A stretch of 32,828 nucleotides of DNA from PALSA-505 sp035308365. Lineage in GTDB: Bacteria; Actinomycetota; Actinomycetes; Streptosporangiales; Streptosporangiaceae. Under the pieces are notes generated by a model, which did not search any database, was not told the origin of the DNA, and saw nothing but the letters and a program-made list of their open reading frames with translations. The position numbers were made by a program, and so were the translations under genes. How positions within the stretch are numbered: the stretch's first letter is position 1; every line of letters starts with the position of its first letter. Positions 8,820 through 15,902 of the stretch are shown one piece after another. Location of the stretch: the NCBI GenBank assembly GCA_035308365.1, contig DATGGU010000144.1, forward strand, positions 1 to 32,828, given 5' to 3'.

Positions 8820-8954
8820 CCGGCCGGTCACCACGCACATTAGCGACACCCCGCGTTTGGCGGCACAGACCACGTTCAGCGATTCGGTCCCCGGCTGGAA
8901 CGCGTGCGGTGGCTGTGGCACATTGCCCACCACGACGGGAGCCGGCCTGTTCAC
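8820..8954 (-). pseudogene. Relic: N-terminus of a STAND (NB-ARC) regulator
   Basis: From GTG 8954 the minus strand reads APVVVGNVPQPPHAFQ, then ...KRGVSLMCVVTGR. This is the lead-in of actinobacterial NB-ARC/TPR proteins (VVVGxIPQxPPAFQPR...VTGMRGVGKTQLA). Immediately after TGR the P-loop should follow, but similarity ends and no GKT is found in any frame. The frame stays open to 8553 without recognisable sequence. It lies in the 402-bp gap between the methyltransferase and the CDF gene, which otherwise shows nothing. Confidence 0.5.
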
Positions 8955-8967
8955 CCGGTGATGGCGG

Positions 8968-8981
8968 ACGGGGATTCCCGT
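8968..8981. promoter_or_regulatory. Palindrome ahead of CDF transporter
   Basis: ACGGG-GATT-CCCGT is a perfect 5+5 palindrome ending 11 nt before the CDF start. The position fits an operator or leader element of a metal-responsive gene, but the regulator is unknown. Confidence 0.3.
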
Positions 8982-8992
8982 ACCATCCGGTC

Positions 8993-9616
8993 ATGTCACG
9001 TGCCAGGCGGCTGACCATCGTCTTGCTGCTGAACCTCGGCCTGGTCACAGCGCTGGTGGTGGCCGGGCTGGCGGCGCATTCACTGGCTGTCCTGGCGGCG
9101 GGTGCGGACTACCTGGCAGACGGCGGCGCCATCGGCGTATCGCTGCTGGCGATCTGGCTCGCTGCCCGCCCGCCCAGCCCTGCCCGCCCGGGCGGGTACC
9201 CGAACGCCACGAACGTCGCCGCGCTGGTCAACGCCGGCTGGCTGCTGATCCTGAACATCGGGATCTGCGCAGCAGCGATCCAGCGCCTGGCCGCGGGCAC
9301 CAGCCGCGTCGAGGGCCTGCCGGTGCTGATCGTCAGCGCCGTCGCTGCGGCCGTCATGCTGGCCGGCGCGTTCGTGCTCGGCGGCGATCCCGGTGATGCT
9401 GACGGCGGGGAGGACCTGAATGTCAAGGCGGTCCTGCTCGACACCGCCGCGGATGCCGCCGCAGCGGCAGGCGTGGCGATCAGCGGCGCGATCATTGCCG
9501 GCACCGGCGGCTGGTACTGGCTCGACCCGGCCACCGCGCTGGTGATCGCAGTGATCGTTGGCTACCACGCCGTCAAGCTCACCCGCAAGATCACAGCGGC
9601 GCTTCGGTCACCGTGA
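8993..9616 (+). CDS. Cation diffusion facilitator family transporter
   Basis: A 207-residue inner-membrane protein with about six hydrophobic segments, matching the transmembrane part of CDF (CzcD/YiiP) metal-proton antiporters. Helix 2 has A-D-Y-L-A-D and helix 5 has L-L-D-T-A-A-D, so both metal sites read DxxxD rather than the His-containing HxxxD of typical Zn/Cd carriers. The cytosolic C-terminal dimerisation domain (about 80 residues in usual 300-residue members) is absent. ATG 8993 has no strong ribosome site; the longer open frame upstream has no similarity. The all-Asp site hints at Mn or Fe preference, which is inference. It stands alone. Confidence 0.85.
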   Translation: MSRARRLTIVLLLNLGLVTALVVAGLAAHSLAVLAAGADYLADGGAIGVSLLAIWLAARPPSPARPGGYPNATNVAALVNAGWLLILNIGICAAAIQRLAAGTSRVEGLPVLIVSAVAAAVMLAGAFVLGGDPGDADGGEDLNVKAVLLDTAADAAAAAGVAISGAIIAGTGGWYWLDPATALVIAVIVGYHAVKLTRKITAALRSP

Positions 9617-9872
9617 CCCGGGCCCGCCGTCCCAGCGGGCGGCGGCGGCCGCGGCCCTGCGCCGGGCTGGGACCGGGCGCCGGCGAATGCGCCGGGGCCA
9701 CAAACCGCTCCGCCGTGATGGCTGGGCAGCGAAACAACCGGCCACCTGGCGGGTAGCTGAGATCCGCCAGCGCCGGTGTGCGGACGGAACTACGCCTGAG
9801 GCCAACGGGCCGCCGGCTGCGATCGGCCGTCGCCACTGGCCCCGCAACGGCCGGTGGGCTAGCGTCCCAGTC

Positions 9873-10982
9873 ATGACGTCACATCGTGGTCTTGCTGGTT
9901 ATGTGCGGGCGGCGGCCATGTGCGCCGCCGTGGCTGGCCTGTCATCCGTGGTGATCCCATCCGCCGGCGCGGCCGTCGGTTCAGCGCGGACCGCCACCCG
10001 CCCCGGCGACTCGCAGCCGGCGTTGTCGTGGCGGCTGCTGAATACCGGTACCCAGGACCATTTCCGGGGCCTGTCGGTGGTGAGCCGGAAGGTGGCCTGG
10101 CTGGGCGGTTATAACGGGGTGGTGTTGCGGACTGTCGATGGCGGCCGGACGTGGATCAACGCCTCACCGGCCGGGACGTCGGCATTGCAGTTCCGCGACA
10201 TCGAAGCCTTCAGCGCGACCCGGGCGGTGGCCATGGCCGCCGGAACCGGCACCGACTCCCGGCTGTACGTCACCGCCAACGGCGGCCGTACCTGGAGCCT
10301 GGCCTACCAGAACACCAGCCCGCAGGCATTCTTCGACTGCATGGCCTTCTTCAACCCCCGCCGCGGCCTGGTGCTCAGCGATCCGGTGGACGGCAAGTTC
10401 CGGATCCTGTCCACCCGCGACGGCGGGCGTAGCTGGGCTGTGCTGCCGACCGCGGGGATGCCTCCCGCGCTGTCCGGTGAGGCCGGGTTCGCCGCCAGCG
10501 GCGAATGCCTGACTACCTTTGGGCACGATGCGTGGTTCGGCTCCGGGGGCAGCACCGCCGCGCGCGTGTTCAGCTCCCGCGACGGCGGCCTGACCTGGCA
10601 CGTGGCCACCACCCCCATCGTCACCGGCCCCACCGCCGGGGTGTTCGCACTGGCGTTCCGCACCCCACTGGCCGGTGTCGCGGTCGGCGGCGACTTCGCC
10701 AACCCGACCGCCGCTGCCCACACCGCGGCCTTGTCCTTCCTGGGCGGCCCGTGGTTCTCCCCGCCCTCAGGGCCAGCGGGCTACCGTTCCGGTGTTTCCT
10801 GGGTCCCGCATACCTCCGCCACGGTCGTCGCGGTCGGCCTGACCGGCTCCGACGTCTCCTTCGACGGCGGCCTGCACTGGCACACCTTCGATACCGGCCA
10901 GTTCGACACCGTCAGTTGCGCACCCGACGGCTCCTGCTGGGCCTCCGGAGACCTGGGCCGGGTCGCGATCCTGCAACACTGA
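9873..10982 (+). CDS. Secreted Asp-box (BNR/Ycf48-like) beta-propeller protein
   Basis: A 369-residue protein with an export signal (hydrophobic stretch about 14-34, ending near AGA). It then has repeated Asp-boxes typical of sialidase/Ycf48-type propellers: TVDGGRTW, TANGGRTW, STRDGGRSW, SSRDGGLTW and SFDGGLHW. No sialidase Arg triad is evident, so it is probably a structural or binding propeller. The start was set at ATG 9873 because the signal peptide begins there; the upstream open frame lacks protein-like sequence. The 256-bp gap before it shows no gene. Confidence 0.85.
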   Translation: MTSHRGLAGYVRAAAMCAAVAGLSSVVIPSAGAAVGSARTATRPGDSQPALSWRLLNTGTQDHFRGLSVVSRKVAWLGGYNGVVLRTVDGGRTWINASPAGTSALQFRDIEAFSATRAVAMAAGTGTDSRLYVTANGGRTWSLAYQNTSPQAFFDCMAFFNPRRGLVLSDPVDGKFRILSTRDGGRSWAVLPTAGMPPALSGEAGFAASGECLTTFGHDAWFGSGGSTAARVFSSRDGGLTWHVATTPIVTGPTAGVFALAFRTPLAGVAVGGDFANPTAAAHTAALSFLGGPWFSPPSGPAGYRSGVSWVPHTSATVVAVGLTGSDVSFDGGLHWHTFDTGQFDTVSCAPDGSCWASGDLGRVAILQH

Positions 10983-11082
10983 CACCGGCCAATTCTGGGA
11001 ACGGCGACATTAGGCCTGACCCGGCGAGCGTGACCGCACGCAGGCCACTGACCTGGGCAGACATCGTCGCCCCCCGGCACCC

Positions 11083-11509
11083 TCAGCGGCTGTCAAGCGC
11101 TGAGGCGATGTCCGTGCTGCTGAAATCATCGCCTTTGAACAGCAGCGGTTCGCCGGTCTCCCTGGCCAGGGCATAAGCGAAGCAGGCACCGAAATCGAGC
11201 GAAGCCTTGCGGCCCCGAACCCTTTCCGTAGTCACGGTAGGCATCCCGGGCGATACGCGCCTGGGATGGCGTCACGGGTTCCACCCGGATACCGGCTTCC
11301 GCGATGAACTGGTCGAAGCGGCGTGACGCTACAGGATCGCGGGCACTGTCCACGACGATCGCCGCTTCCAGGTGATTAGCAGCCGACATCCGCAACTGCT
11401 CAGCCGTGTCGATCGCGTCAAGGTAGAGGTCCGCGTCTGTTTCCTGACGCAAGATGGCGATGACCGCGGAGGAATCCACCACTGTCATCCTGGCAGCCGC
11501 ACCAGCCAT
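11083..11509 (-). pseudogene. vapC: VapC-type PIN-domain toxin, frameshifted
   Basis: The protein begins TVVDSSAVIAIL (first active-site Asp), then SAANHLEAAIVVD, and reaches YRDYGKGSG. There the frame leaves the family pattern. One frame over, the rest of a PIN domain follows: ASLDFGACFAYALARETGEP, then LLFKGDDFSSTDI and a stop at 11083. The break is in a GGGG run near 11206, where one extra G restores nothing but its removal rejoins both halves. As read, the toxin is inactive: it loses the C-terminal Asp residues. It may be a real mutation or a base-calling error. ATG 11509 (after GGAGGGG) or 11488 could start it. No VapB antitoxin is recognisable upstream, which would be expected for a dead toxin. 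Confidence 0.85.
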
Positions 11510-11571
11510 CCCCTCCAGCAGTCGCCGGGCAACCTGATGTCCATCAACGCCACGTGCGGGCGCAGGTGCAG
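11485..11571 (-). pseudogene. Scrap resembling a response-regulator receiver domain
   Basis: A 28-codon stretch after a stop reads LHLRPHVALMDIRLPGD, similar to the receiver phosphorylation-site strand (RPDVVLMDIRMPG). It then runs into unrelated residues and stops in a TGA that overlaps the ATG at 11488 (ATGA). It is too short to be functional and could be chance. Confidence 0.3.
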
Positions 11572-11735
11572 TTAGCAGCGGCTGACCAGCCTGAGACCAG
11601 AGCCAGCGGCCGGAAGACCGCCGAACGGTTGCCAGCGACAGCCGCAGAGAGGGATCCAGTTGCGGCTACGACCGGTAGGCTCGCGGCTGGCGCGGTGATG
11701 CCGTGCCGTGACATAGCGGATAGAGGACTTAGCTA

Positions 11736-11939
11736 ATGGCAACAGGAACAGTGAAGTGGTTCAACGCCGACAAGGGCTTTGGTTTCATCGCCCCCGATGA
11801 CGGGACGGCGGACGTGTTCGTCCACTTCTCCGCGATCGCGACTTCGGGCTACCGGTCGCTGGATGAGAACCAGAAGGTCGAGTTCGACACGACCCAGGGG
11901 CAGAAGGGACCGCAGGCGGAGAACGTCCGCCCAATCTGA
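11736..11939 (+). CDS. Cold-shock protein (CspA family)
   Basis: A 67-residue single cold-shock domain: GTVKWFNADKGFGFI (RNP1), then DVFVHFSAI (RNP2), ending in GPQAENVRPI. Full length for the family. It binds single-stranded nucleic acids and acts as an RNA chaperone in the cytoplasm. ATG 11736 follows AGAGG. It is monocistronic and followed by two strong hairpins. Nothing ties it to the peptide pathway. Confidence 0.97.
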   Translation: MATGTVKWFNADKGFGFIAPDDGTADVFVHFSAIATSGYRSLDENQKVEFDTTQGQKGPQAENVRPI

Positions 11940-11944
11940 GGCAT

Positions 11945-11978
11945 CACGCCCCTTGCCGGCCGCCGGCATCAGGGCGTG
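11945..11978 (+). terminator. Hairpin after cold-shock gene
   Basis: Seven-base arms CACGCCC (11945-11951) and GGGCGTG (11972-11978) enclose a second inner GC-rich inverted repeat, five bases after the csp stop. No T-run, as is common in high-GC actinomycetes. Confidence 0.6.
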
Positions 11979-11987
11979 AGCAAATTC

Positions 11988-12024
11988 CTGCGGGCCCGGA
12001 TGCCGGTAACATCCGGGCCCGCAG
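11988..12024 (+). terminator. Perfect 15-bp stem-loop
   Basis: Arms at 11988-12002 and 12010-12024 are perfectly complementary over 15 bases with a 7-nt loop (CCGGTAA). It lies second in line after the cold-shock gene and is very stable, a likely transcription terminator. Confidence 0.75.
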
Positions 12025-12037
12025 CCAGGCATCTGCG

Positions 12038-12076
12038 GGCCGGGGTTAGGCCGCCTGGCCGGGGTTAGGCCGGCCT
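12038..12076. repeat. Two tandem copies of a 19-20-bp unit
   Basis: GGCCGGGGTTAGGCCGCCT (12038-12056) is followed at once by the same unit with one extra G (12057-12076). It lies between the terminators and the beta-helix gene. Function unknown. Confidence 0.7.
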
Positions 12077-12196
12077 GCCAGCCAATTTTGCGGTAACGGT
12101 CCTGGCCAGGGGCCTGCTGCTGGTGTGCTTCGTGTGCGGTGGAGATTACTGGGAACAAATCATGCCGCCCGATGCGCATCCCACCCAGGAGGTGTC

Positions 12197-13792
12197 ATGT
12201 CCGCTTGGTCACGCGCGCGGTCTGTGGCGGCCTTACTGCTGGCCGTTCCCCTGCTGGCCGGCTTGCCCGGCCGGGCCGCCGCCGCCAATGTGATTCCAGC
12301 CCAGTGGATAGCCAAAATCTACAGTGAAGGGCTCGGCCGCGCTCCCGATCAGGGCGCCTGGACCAACATGATCGCGTTCTTCCAGTCCAGCGGCTGCAGT
12401 GCCGCCACGCTGGCCCAGAAGGGTGAGCCGATCTACCTGTCGAGTGAGTTCTCCGGCCTGAACTATGACAACGCCGCCAAGCTGCTCGCCTTGTACCGTG
12501 GGGCGCTGGACCGGGAGCCGGACTCCAGCGGCTACAACTACTACCTGAACCTGCTGAACTCCGGCACGAGCTGGACCACGGTGGTGGATGACATCTTCAC
12601 CAGCTCGGAGTTCACCAGCGACGCCGCCACGTTCTGCACCCAGGGACCGTACTACTTCGGTAACGGCACGGCGATCACCATCCCGCTCGGCCAGAGCTGC
12701 TCGGGCCAGTTCTGCTTCACCGGCGGCACCCAGCAGCAGCTTCAGACCATGCTGGACTCGGCGCCGTCCGGCACCACGGTCACACTGGCCCAGCAGGTGG
12801 TCGTCTCGATCACAACCCCCATCCAGGTTGGATCCCGGTGGGTGGGCCTCAACATCCCGTCCGGCGTCACGCTGACCACGGCCGGGCAGCCCGGCCCCAA
12901 CCGGTACGCGGAGATGGGCCGGCTGGTCCGGGCGCCCGGCTTCGTGAACAATCCCAGCAACAGCAATGGCGCCGCGGTGGTCGAGGTGGAAAGCGGCGCC
13001 AAGCTGGAGAACGTGTGGGTGGACGGCCAGCGCGCCACCAACAGCACCCTCAACGGTGGCACGGTGAACGTGGAGACCGCCGGCGGTGCTGGCACCATCG
13101 CGTCGAACGACCGGCTGTCCGACTCGATCGGGTTCACCAACCTGCATGCGCTCGGCACGACCGAGGGCTTTCCGTGCTCTGGCACCACGATCACCGGGAA
13201 CCTGTCCACCCAGTACGCCACCAACCACACCACGACCGGAGCCTGGTCCGACGGGCTGAGCGTGGCCTGCGAGAACGCCACGGTCACCGGGAACACGGTC
13301 ATCGACGCGACCGACGTGGGCATCGTTTTGTTCCGCGCCTGCCCGGCCGACCAGAAATCCACGGTGTCGGGCAACACGATCCTGAACGCAGGCAACTCGG
13401 CGTTCGGCGGCATCGTGGCCGACCCACTCGACCAGCACAACCACGCGTGCAGCCCCAGCTTCAGTGGGTCATCCGTGACCGGCAACACGCTGTGGACCGG
13501 CCCCACCGCGGGCTACGGCATCGCGCTGTCGCTGGGCACGGCCGCCTGGTTCAGCGATTACAACACCGGCACCGGAGCATCGTTCACCAGCAACACCTTC
13601 ACCGGGAACGCGACCGAGGCGCTGACGGTGAGCGGGATGCAGAACGTGACTGCGACGGGCAACACCCTTACCTGGACCTACGGGCAGTACACCAAGTCAT
13701 GCCCCAAGGGGGAGATCGTCGTAGACCCACAGCGCGGGTCCGGCACGATCCAGCCACCCATCACCAACGCCACCGTCCTGACCTGCATCTGA
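12197..13792 (+). CDS. Secreted DUF4214 + right-handed beta-helix protein
   Basis: A 531-residue secreted protein. ATG 12197 follows AGGAGGTGTC; residues 1-29 form a signal peptide ending RAAAA. Residues about 35-125 match DUF4214 repeats (YSEGLGRAPDQGAW and LYRGALDREPDSSGYNYYL), a helical module found in S-layer and surface proteins. From about 190 on it is a parallel beta-helix: repeated turns of the type TVTGNTVIDATDVGI, STVSGNTILNAG, SVTGNTLW and TATGNTLTW, as in polysaccharide lyases and epimerases. No lyase active site is recognisable to me. A cell-surface polysaccharide-binding or degrading role is inference. A strong terminator follows 5 nt after the stop. Confidence 0.85.
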   Translation: MSAWSRARSVAALLLAVPLLAGLPGRAAAANVIPAQWIAKIYSEGLGRAPDQGAWTNMIAFFQSSGCSAATLAQKGEPIYLSSEFSGLNYDNAAKLLALYRGALDREPDSSGYNYYLNLLNSGTSWTTVVDDIFTSSEFTSDAATFCTQGPYYFGNGTAITIPLGQSCSGQFCFTGGTQQQLQTMLDSAPSGTTVTLAQQVVVSITTPIQVGSRWVGLNIPSGVTLTTAGQPGPNRYAEMGRLVRAPGFVNNPSNSNGAAVVEVESGAKLENVWVDGQRATNSTLNGGTVNVETAGGAGTIASNDRLSDSIGFTNLHALGTTEGFPCSGTTITGNLSTQYATNHTTTGAWSDGLSVACENATVTGNTVIDATDVGIVLFRACPADQKSTVSGNTILNAGNSAFGGIVADPLDQHNHACSPSFSGSSVTGNTLWTGPTAGYGIALSLGTAAWFSDYNTGTGASFTSNTFTGNATEALTVSGMQNVTATGNTLTWTYGQYTKSCPKGEIVVDPQRGSGTIQPPITNATVLTCI

Positions 13793-13797
13793 CCAGC

Positions 13798-13838
13798 GCC
13801 GGGTGTGCGGTCGGCGAAAGTTGCGCCGCACACCCGGC
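13798..13838 (+). terminator. Perfect 13-bp hairpin after beta-helix gene
   Basis: Arms GCCGGGTGTGCGG (13798-13810) and its exact complement (13826-13838) flank a 15-nt loop, just downstream of the stop. Likely terminator. Confidence 0.75.
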
Positions 13839-13930
13839 ACGGGCAGCACCAGCCCCAGCCAGCCCGCCGCAGTGCGCCCACGTCATGACGCCGGGCGGGG
13901 CGGGCGGCTGGCTGTCGCCGCCCCGCCCGG

Positions 13931-14307
13931 CTAGGCCGGTGCCGTCTGGGTTACCGGTGCCACAAGACGCCGGAAGGCCAGGTAGGACTGCTCGCCGCTG
14001 GGGTCAGACGTCCAGCCCCAGTAGACCACGTACACTCGCGGCGCGTTCTGCACCGGGCCACCGTGGTTGATCAGGTTGCCCGAGCCCAGCCTGGGAACGG
14101 GGCTATGCGGTCGCGGCCGCAGCCGGTGCGCCGCCGCCAGGGACGGGGTTAACCGGAGCCCGCGGCCATGCCCAAGATCAGAGCCGCTGCGGTGGCGGCT
14201 ACGGTCAAGCCGCGGATCACCACCAGGCGGGAGCGGTCGTGCGGACGGGTGCGCTGAGGCGCGGACCGGGGGCTTAACGCGCCGGTAATGCGGGTCCTGT
14301 CATTCAC
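13931..14307 (-). pseudogene. Secreted protein paired with sedolisin, frameshifted and truncated
   Basis: GTG 14307 follows AAAGGAG at ideal spacing and opens a basic, then hydrophobic signal segment (RLVVIRGLTVAATAAALILG). It stops at TAA 14149-14151 after 52 residues. One frame over, the minus strand continues as GSGNLINHGGPVQNAPRVY, then VVYWGWTSDPSGEQSYL, the opening of a family of secreted proteins found beside proteases in actinomycetes (GGPV...YxxYWG...). It then ends early at TAG 13931-13933, far short of the several hundred residues expected. So it has two lesions: a one-base frameshift near 14150 and a C-terminal truncation. It follows the sedolisin by 35 nt on the same strand. The family assignment is by eye. 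Confidence 0.6.
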
Positions 14308-14342
14308 GTCATAACTCCTTTCGCGTGATCCGTCGATGCCGG

Positions 14343-15578
14343 TCAGGGATAGTTGACCGGGCTGCCGAGGCCGGTGACCAAGTCGTAGCCGGTACCCGCG
14401 GTGCAACTGGTGCCACAAGTGCCGTTGGTCCCGCTGGTGATGTCCCTGAGGTTCGTCTTGTACCCACCCGAATAGATGGCGGAGTCGCCTTGGAGCGCGG
14501 TGCTGCCCGCGGCCTGGCCGGCCGCCAGGATGCCCGCCCAGTTCGGTGCGCCGACGCTGGTGCCGCCGAGGGTGAACCAGCCTGCCTGGCCCTGGTCCTT
14601 GGTGCTGTCGAAGACGGACACGCCCGTGTTGGGGTTGGCGTCGAACGACACGTCGGGGATGCCCCGCTCGCTTCCGGTGAGTGCCGAGATCGTCGAAGCT
14701 CCGGACACCGGGCCGGTGTAGCTGGTCTGGTAGCCGGGGACCGGCTCGATGCCAGAGGCGCCACCGCCAGAGCCCGACCAGGCGGTCTCGCCGGTGAACC
14801 CGCCACATGAGGTGCCGCTGCAGCCGTTCAGCGTGGTCCCGCCGACCGCGATCAGGTTGGGTGAGGCGGCCGGGTACTGGGCACCGTGCCCGCTGTCTCC
14901 CGAGGAGGCGGTGTAGAACGTGCCGCTGTGCGTCATGTCGGAATCGAACGATGTCTCACTGCTGGACTCGCCACCACCCCAGCTCATCGACACCTCGGTG
15001 GCGCCGAGATTGTTCGCGGCCACCACCGCGCCGAACAGGTTGCTGTTGCTGTTGGAGGCGGCCTCAACCAGGACGATCTTGGCGCCAGGTGCCTCGGCGT
15101 GGGCCCACTCGATGTCGAGTGATTCTTCCAGCACCCATCCGGCGTTGACCTTCGGCGTACCCTGCGGGTCGGCCTGCTCGAAGCATGGCCCGCTCTGGGA
15201 CAGCGACGTGCAGGCAGATAGCTGCGCGTACCCATACTGGGCGTTGAAAGTGTTCAGGTCGGACAGTGCATTGGGGTCGTGGAAGGCATCCACGATGGCG
15301 ATGATCTGCCCTGCCCCAGCGCCTGAGCTTGGCGAGAGCCCGGACAGGTTGTAGACGGAGCTGATTGCTGAGGGTGGCAAGCCGGTGGGCGAGCTGCTTG
15401 ACAGCATGGGCTTACCGTCCGCGAGCCGGCCGATTACCTTGATCTTGAGCGGCGGCGTCCCGAACCCGGGAAGCTGACCTAAGGGTGCCGCCAGCGCGGC
15501 GCTGCCAGTGGACAATCCTGCCGCAACGGTCAGCGCCGCTCCGGCCGTGAGCACCCTCATGCGGGTCGGCCAGTCCAT
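14343..15578 (-). CDS. Secreted S53 family peptidase (sedolisin)
   Basis: A 411-residue serine-carboxyl peptidase active at acid pH outside the cell. ATG 15578 follows AAGGAGG; a signal peptide covers about the first 35 residues (ending AALAAP). The Glu-Asp pair sits in LEESLDIEWAHAEAPGAKI, the oxyanion Asp in SSGDSG, and the catalytic Ser in GGTSVGAPNWAGI. The C-terminal calcium site is RDITSGTNG followed by GYDLVTGLGSP. The prodomain is short (about 50 residues between signal and catalytic domain) compared with the roughly 180 residues of typical sedolisins, so activation may differ. It is transcribed with the broken gene downstream and faces the STAND/TPR gene across 324 bp. Confidence 0.93.
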   Translation of the reverse strand: MDWPTRMRVLTAGAALTVAAGLSTGSAALAAPLGQLPGFGTPPLKIKVIGRLADGKPMLSSSSPTGLPPSAISSVYNLSGLSPSSGAGAGQIIAIVDAFHDPNALSDLNTFNAQYGYAQLSACTSLSQSGPCFEQADPQGTPKVNAGWVLEESLDIEWAHAEAPGAKIVLVEAASNSNSNLFGAVVAANNLGATEVSMSWGGGESSSETSFDSDMTHSGTFYTASSGDSGHGAQYPAASPNLIAVGGTTLNGCSGTSCGGFTGETAWSGSGGGASGIEPVPGYQTSYTGPVSGASTISALTGSERGIPDVSFDANPNTGVSVFDSTKDQGQAGWFTLGGTSVGAPNWAGILAAGQAAGSTALQGDSAIYSGGYKTNLRDITSGTNGTCGTSCTAGTGYDLVTGLGSPVNYP

Positions 15579-15722
15579 CTCTGGCCTCCTTCCCTCACCA
15601 TCAGGTGACGTGCGGTTTTCACGCATCGTCACGCCGTCGTATCGCCTCGTCAAGGACCGTTAGGTGCCGAAAAATGGTGTCACCTCATGCGTTTTGCGGA
15701 TATTGATGGATCAGGGTGCCAA

Positions 15723-15766
15723 ACCGTGTGGCGACAGTGACATCTGAAGCCGGTGCGCCACACGGT
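15723..15766. promoter_or_regulatory. Perfect inverted repeat in divergent region
   Basis: ACCGTGTGGCG (15723-15733) and its exact complement (15756-15766) have centres 33 bp apart, about three helical turns. It lies in the 324-bp region between the sedolisin and the STAND/TPR gene; no other feature is seen there apart from the ribosome sites. It fits a binding site for a dimeric regulator or pair of dimers, or an RNA hairpin. Confidence 0.4.
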
Positions 15767-15902
15767 CCCGGTTGGCCGTATGGTTGTGCTTTGCCCTTGG
15801 CGGATCCTGCCCAGGACGGATGCCTTGCCCTGGGTGGGTGCTGGCGTCCTGCGCCAGGTAGTGAGGTTCCACAACGACGGCGAGCGGCTAGAGAGAACAG
15901 TG

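Noticed and set aside
7362..8992. An MbtH-like gene, expected near NRPS genes
   Set aside because: No frame in the gaps of the window shows the Trp/Pro signature of MbtH proteins; none found.
12233..13444. 403-residue minus-strand frame and 410-residue plus frame over the beta-helix gene
   Set aside because: Low-complexity Arg/Gly-rich shadows of the real gene, which has a ribosome site, signal peptide and clear domains.
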